Source of the DNA: an uncultured Pseudomonadota bacterium
GTDB lineage: Bacteria; Pseudomonadota; Alphaproteobacteria; Rs-D84
NCBI GenBank assembly: GCA_947303165.1
Contig: CAMYXE010000024.1
Span: 1-8,519 of the forward strand
Length of the DNA: 8,519 bases
Direction: 5' to 3'
The translations under genes were made by a program, and so were the position numbers. Positions 6,541-8,519 of this stretch are shown one piece after another. The notes under the pieces were generated by a model. The model saw nothing but the letters and a program-made list of their open reading frames with translations. It searched no databases and was not told the DNA's origin. Every line of letters starts with the position of its first letter. The first letter of the stretch is position 1.

Positions 6541-6562
6541 TTGAAAATATTTGATATAAAAT
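6535..6562 (+). promoter_or_regulatory. tRNA-Arg promoter
   Basis: TTGCAA (6535-6540), a 16-base spacer and TAAAAT (6557-6562) predict a start near 6569, just before the tRNA at 6573. TTGAAA at 6541-6546 is an alternative -35 but too close to the -10. The -35 overlaps that of the divergent methyltransferase gene. Confidence 0.5.
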
Positions 6563-6572
6563 GTGTGCTGTT

Positions 6573-6649
6573 GCACCCATAGCTCAACTGGATAAAGCGT
6601 CTGACTACGGATCAGAAGACTGAGGGTTCGAATCCTTCTGGGTGCGCCA
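6573..6649 (+). tRNA. tRNA-Arg (anticodon ACG)
   Basis: A full 77-base cloverleaf can be drawn. The acceptor stem is GCACCCA/TGGGTGC with seven perfect pairs. The D-arm starts GCTC with loop AACTGGATA, and the anticodon stem is TCTGA/TCAGA. The loop CTACGGA carries ACG at 6607-6609. The T-arm is GAGGG-TTCGAAT-CCTTC (one G-T pair), followed by discriminator G and an encoded CCA (6647-6649). ACG reads CGU and, after A34-to-inosine editing by TadA, CGC and CGA. The D-stem has one C-A mismatch at its inner end. The gene is followed immediately by a strong intrinsic terminator, so it is a single-gene unit. Its last 18 bases plus the next base recur 166 bp downstream. Confidence 0.97.
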
Positions 6650-6650
6650 G
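6632..6650 (+). repeat. Direct repeat copy 1: 3' end of tRNA-Arg plus one base
   Basis: This 19-base stretch (ATCCTTCTGG then GTGCGCCAG) covers the 3' side of the T-arm, the acceptor 3' strand and CCA plus one base. It recurs exactly at 6798-6816. tRNA 3' ends are common attachment sites for integrases, so the pair looks like an att duplication. Confidence 0.85.
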
Positions 6651-6653
6651 GAT

Positions 6654-6692
6654 AAAAATAAAAACACGACCTTGTGTCGTGTTTTTATTTTT
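6654..6692 (+). terminator. Intrinsic terminator of tRNA-Arg
   Basis: A perfect 17-bp stem (6654-6670 with 6676-6692) encloses a 5-base loop CTTGT. The inner part is GC-containing (CACGAC/GTCGTG), and the outer part pairs A-tracts with a TTTTTATTTTT tail. It begins four bases after the tRNA CCA and is symmetrical enough to work in both directions. Confidence 0.88.
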
Positions 6693-6731
6693 ACCGTTGG
6701 GACAACGGGGGTTTGAACCCAGGTTCGACAC

Positions 6732-6800
6732 GATAGTTGGCAAGAACAAGCGCAAAGCGCGCAGTTCGCGCCTTACGTGTGGTGAGCAACGCGAACTATC
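6732..6800. repeat. Inverted repeats with competing pairings next to the tRNA tail
   Basis: GATAGTT (6732-6738) is the reverse complement of AACTATC (6794-6800), and AGTTCGCG (6763-6770) of CGCGAACT (6790-6797). The two right arms overlap, so only one pairing can form at a time. The outer repeat ends exactly where the copied tRNA tail begins. Confidence 0.55.
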
Positions 6801-6816
6801 CTTCTGGGTGCGCCAG
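6798..6816 (+). repeat. Direct repeat copy 2: displaced tRNA-Arg 3' end
   Basis: Nineteen bases identical to 6632-6650, but with no tRNA 5' part in front: the bases before it (CGCGAACT) do not match the tRNA. Like the first copy it is followed at once by an intrinsic terminator. It cannot form a cloverleaf, so it is a tRNA fragment and not a gene. Confidence 0.85.
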
Positions 6817-6822
6817 AAATTT

Positions 6823-6854
6823 AAAACCGACCTCTTATGGTCGGTTTTTAATTT
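6823..6854 (+). terminator. Second intrinsic terminator, after the displaced tRNA tail
   Basis: AAAACCGACC (6823-6832) pairs perfectly with GGTCGGTTTT (6839-6848) around the 6-base loop TCTTAT, followed by more T and A residues. It starts seven bases after the second tRNA-tail copy. Its stem sequence differs from the first terminator, although the spacing after GCGCCAG is alike. Confidence 0.8.
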
Positions 6855-6864
6855 CTTGTATTAA

Positions 6865-6878
6865 GCATCCAGAAGGAT
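6865..6878 (-). repeat. Inverted partial copy of the tRNA-Arg 3' end
   Basis: GCATCCAGAAGGAT is the reverse complement of the tRNA-tail segment ATCCTTCTGGGTGC with one mismatch in 14. It also forms a small CATCC-AGAA-GGATG hairpin (6866-6879). It is short, so chance is not excluded, but it lies only about 50 bp from the second direct copy. Confidence 0.5.
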
Positions 6879-6933
6879 GTGTGCGAACGATAGTGCAGCA
6901 CACAATACGCAGATAGATAATTAAGAAAATCTT

Positions 6934-6959
6934 AAAAAATCGACAAGTGGAGATTTTTT
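6934..6959 (-). terminator. Weak AT-rich hairpin after the hydrolase gene
   Basis: AAAAAATC (6934-6941) and GATTTTTT (6952-6959) can pair around a 10-base loop. On the minus strand this lies about 40 bases past the hydrolase stop and ends in a T-run, so it may end that transcript. The stem has only one G-C pair, so the call is tentative. Confidence 0.3.
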
Positions 6960-7001
6960 TTGATTTTCGTTATTGTATATCAAGGCAATGTTTGGGTGCA
7001 C

Positions 7002-7568
7002 TTAATCAAATTTTATGATATCCAGTATCTCGGGTAATTCTGTGGTTACAAAGTGTCCACGGTTTTCAAACCGATGAACTCGAATATCTGGGGCATTTTT
7101 TATGATTTTATCAATGCTGGACATTACATGTGGCATATCATCACTGGACACCATCATATCAATTCCACTTTTGGCCTGTTTGACGATATCATTATTCAAA
7201 CTAAATCCCTTATAAAAACCAAACGGTTGAAAATCTTCTGTATCAATCCAGGGTGCAACCAAAACAACCTGTTTAACACGTAATTCCGGATGCAGTGCCA
7301 AGTATTTCAACACAAATCCACCACCCGCAGAATGACCGATTAAGACGGTATCGGTATTTATATCCTGGGCATCCATAATTTTTGCCCATTCATCATATTT
7401 CATCAGCAACGCATGCGCATGCGGGAAATACGGCAATTGTGTCACAACATCATGGTCAAATTCTGTGCGAAATTGCAACCATTCTTTCCAATGTTTTGTT
7501 GGCATATATTTACGTGTTTTCCAATCTTCATCTGGCCCCATAACACCATGGCAACATACGATATTCAT
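7002..7568 (-). CDS. Small alpha/beta hydrolase, RBBP9/YdeN-like
   Basis: The 188-residue product looks like a compact alpha/beta-hydrolase. It opens with MNIVCCHGVMGP (strand plus oxyanion HG), has the nucleophile elbow GHSAGG (Ser80), a likely acid at Asp143 or Asp144 (SSDDMP) and the catalytic His172 (NRGHF). The tryptophans in the segment after HG and the short length suit the RBBP9/YdeN group of cytosolic serine hydrolases, whose natural substrates are mostly unknown. Start choice: the frame is open to an ATG at 7652, but the ATG at 7568 has AAAGGA eight bases upstream, a promoter just beyond, and begins directly with the first beta strand. All six arginine codons are CGN, like the upstream genes. 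It is divergent from the unknown gene at 7694. Confidence 0.8.
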   Translation of the reverse strand: MNIVCCHGVMGPDEDWKTRKYMPTKHWKEWLQFRTEFDHDVVTQLPYFPHAHALLMKYDEWAKIMDAQDINTDTVLIGHSAGGGFVLKYLALHPELRVKQVVLVAPWIDTEDFQPFGFYKGFSLNNDIVKQAKSGIDMMVSSDDMPHVMSSIDKIIKNAPDIRVHRFENRGHFVTTELPEILDIIKFD

Positions 7569-7576
7569 GCGCAAAA

Positions 7577-7582
7577 TCCTTT
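7577..7582 (-). promoter_or_regulatory. Ribosome site that fixes the hydrolase start
   Basis: AAAGGA on the minus strand (7582-7577) is eight bases before the ATG at 7568. This supports the 188-residue product over the version starting at 7652, whose ATG lies upstream of the predicted promoter. Confidence 0.6.
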
Positions 7583-7597
7583 CTATAGACACCCACG

Positions 7598-7626
7598 AAT
7601 ATATATCAACGCAAGGCGTATTGCAA
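7598..7626 (-). promoter_or_regulatory. Hydrolase gene promoter
   Basis: On the minus strand TTGCAA (7626-7621), a 17-base spacer and TATATT (7603-7598) predict a start near 7591, giving a leader of about 23 bases with the ribosome site in it. Consensus match only. Confidence 0.5.
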
Positions 7627-7638
7627 TATAAAAACATT

Positions 7639-7667
7639 TTGTTTAATGGCATTTTTTATGGTATAAT
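7639..7667 (+). promoter_or_regulatory. Promoter of the unknown gene at the right edge
   Basis: TTGTTT (7639-7644), a 17-base spacer and perfect TATAAT (7662-7667), with TGG directly before the -10 (extended -10). Predicted start near 7674, about 20 bases before the ATG, with a strong AGGAAGGAG ribosome site (7679-7687) in the leader. This is the best promoter and ribosome-site pair in the window, implying good expression. Confidence 0.7.
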
Positions 7668-7693
7668 CATCCTATCAAAGGAAGGAGAAAATT

Positions 7694-8519
7694 ATGGCAG
7701 AAAAGTCCCCCTATATGGATGTGAATACTTTTTTGGAAAAATTTTACAATCTGTGGAAAAACAATAATGTTGAAGCGATGAGTCTAATCCACTTCTTGCG
7801 AAGTAACGTATACGCTTTGAACAGAAGGAACAAGGGTAACGTGATAACAAGGGAACATGCGGACGAATTAGCCGGCGCATATAGTAGCGACTTTAGATCA
7901 CAAGAGGCACAAGAATTGATAACCCAAGTCATTGGGACTTTGATGGACCCAAGTCAAGAGGCATTCAAATTCTTGGACAATGCAAATTTATTGACGGTAT
8001 TTCATTACAATGTGGACCATCACAGTGATTATGATGCATCCATACGTTTACAAAAATTTCTGATAAAAGAAAACTTAATAAAAAATCCCGAAATATCATA
8101 CAAAATGTTGCGTAGTATTTTGCGTAAATTGGATAGAGATGTATCGGACCCACGCAGAACGGAAATCCTTCGTATGGTGGCAAGGCATCCATTGGCGACC
8201 GCACATGATTTGGAAAGATACGCAGAGAATATTAGTACCAGAAGCGATTCACCATACTATGCCAATGCAGTAGAAGAATTAGGCATATTACTTGCCAACC
8301 AAAAGAAGCATGCCAGGGAAACAATTGACCAAGAACGCAAAGATGTCCCAAACGAAAAAGTTATCAAAGACATGGAAATTAACCGATTTGGTAATGTCGC
8401 GGTGTATATAAAGGATATAATCGAGGCACAAGTTGCCACAGGCAAATATTCGAAAGAAGATCTAGCTGTTGCCAAGGCATATATTGATGAGGTTCGCAAA
8501 GAATTTAACATTGATAATC
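7694..8519 (+). CDS. Unrecognised soluble helical protein, 3' end outside window
   Basis: The frame is open from ATG 7694 to the window edge (275 residues, no stop). The start is supported by AGGAAGGAG six bases upstream and a strong promoter. I do not recognise the family. The product has no signal peptide or membrane segment, is rich in charged residues and appears almost all helical. Residues about 155-177 (TEILRMVARHP, then L..L.RYA) resemble the leucine-rich-variant/HEAT type of alpha-solenoid repeat (R..VA.HP....L..L), with looser similar helices at about 90-150 and 190-210. A repeat-scaffold protein is thus possible, but this is weak. Oddity: 10 of 19 arginine codons are AGA/AGG, against 5 of 38 in bamD, tdk and htpX together, suggesting a different origin or expression class. 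It stands alone, divergent from the hydrolase. Confidence 0.85.
   Translation, partial: MAEKSPYMDVNTFLEKFYNLWKNNNVEAMSLIHFLRSNVYALNRRNKGNVITREHADELAGAYSSDFRSQEAQELITQVIGTLMDPSQEAFKFLDNANLLTVFHYNVDHHSDYDASIRLQKFLIKENLIKNPEISYKMLRSILRKLDRDVSDPRRTEILRMVARHPLATAHDLERYAENISTRSDSPYYANAVEELGILLANQKKHARETIDQERKDVPNEKVIKDMEINRFGNVAVYIKDIIEAQVATGKYSKEDLAVAKAYIDEVRKEFNIDN

Larger units (their letters stand above)
6650..7001. other. 352-bp hairpin-dense stretch after the tRNA, no convincing gene
   Basis: No credible coding sequence was found. In order it holds the tRNA terminator; hairpin CCGTTG-GGA-CAACGG (6694-6708); the near-palindrome GGGTTTGAACCC (6709-6720); hairpin GCGC-AAA-GCGC (6750-6760); inverted repeat AGTTCGCG/CGCGAACT (6763-6770, 6790-6797); the second tRNA tail (6798-6816) with its own terminator (6823-6848); an inverted tRNA-tail fragment (6865-6878); and hairpin TGTGTGC/GCACACA (6878-6884, 6898-6904). 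The rest, to the hydrolase stop, is AT-rich. It could be decayed mobile DNA or a structured RNA. Confidence 0.6.

Noticed and set aside
6694..6730. Possible second tRNA around the palindrome GGGTTTGAACCC
   Set aside because: The T-arm-like palindrome has no matching acceptor, D or anticodon stems on either strand.
6679..6864. 61-codon open frame running through the terminator, hairpins and tRNA-tail copy
   Set aside because: It overlaps two terminators and the tRNA fragment, has no ribosome site, and its low-complexity peptide reflects the RNA-like sequence. It is not a credible gene.
7569..7652. Hydrolase start at ATG 7652
   Set aside because: The extra 28 residues have no family likeness, the ATG lies upstream of the predicted promoter, and the ATG at 7568 has a well-placed ribosome site.
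8257..8511. 84-codon minus-strand frame at the right edge
   Set aside because: Antisense to the open frame starting at 7694, which has promoter and ribosome-site support; this one has neither.
1..8519. CRISPR array, transposase, integrase, toxin-antitoxin pair or defence operon
   Set aside because: No regularly spaced repeats and no recognisable proteins of these kinds are visible on either strand.

Overview
The window reads as a moderately AT-rich Gram-negative chromosome. BamD and two lipobox lipoproteins (RlpA, BamD) point to an outer membrane. The gene set and protein style best fit an uncultured, low-GC alphaproteobacterium, perhaps host- or gut-associated. That placement comes from memory of similar proteins, not from a search.

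Layout. Bases 1-745 (minus) hold the N-terminal 248 residues of an RlpA-type lipoprotein that runs off the left edge. Behind it, 816-2279 (minus) is the lipid II flippase MurJ. A 54-bp divergent gap with overlapping promoters separates murJ from bamD (2334-3056, plus), which is followed after 1 bp by a small Smr-domain gene (3058-3423). A secreted M23 peptidase (3428-4285, minus) converges on smr and diverges from htpX (4361-5287, plus). htpX is followed by a type II thymidine kinase gene, tdk (5315-5893). A membrane-anchored SAM methyltransferase (5905-6492, minus) converges on tdk and diverges from tRNA-Arg(ACG) (6573-6649).

After the tRNA there are about 350 bp without a convincing gene but dense in structure: two intrinsic terminators, a 19-bp direct repeat of the tRNA 3' end, an inverted partial copy of it, and several hairpins. 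Then come a small alpha/beta hydrolase (7002-7568, minus) and, divergent from it, the start of an unrecognised soluble helical protein (7694 to the right edge, plus) whose arginine codons differ from its neighbours.

How the genes work together. Much of the window serves envelope building and quality control: lipid II export (MurJ), peptidoglycan cutting or binding (M23 peptidase, RlpA), outer-membrane protein insertion (BamD) and inner-membrane protein quality control (HtpX). Most of it is ordinary housekeeping DNA. No complete defence system, CRISPR array, integrase or transposase is visible. The most unusual items are the tRNA-tail duplication, the overlapping murJ/bamD promoters with a probably leaderless murJ mRNA, the RlpA with both catalytic residues replaced, and the odd-codon gene at the right edge.
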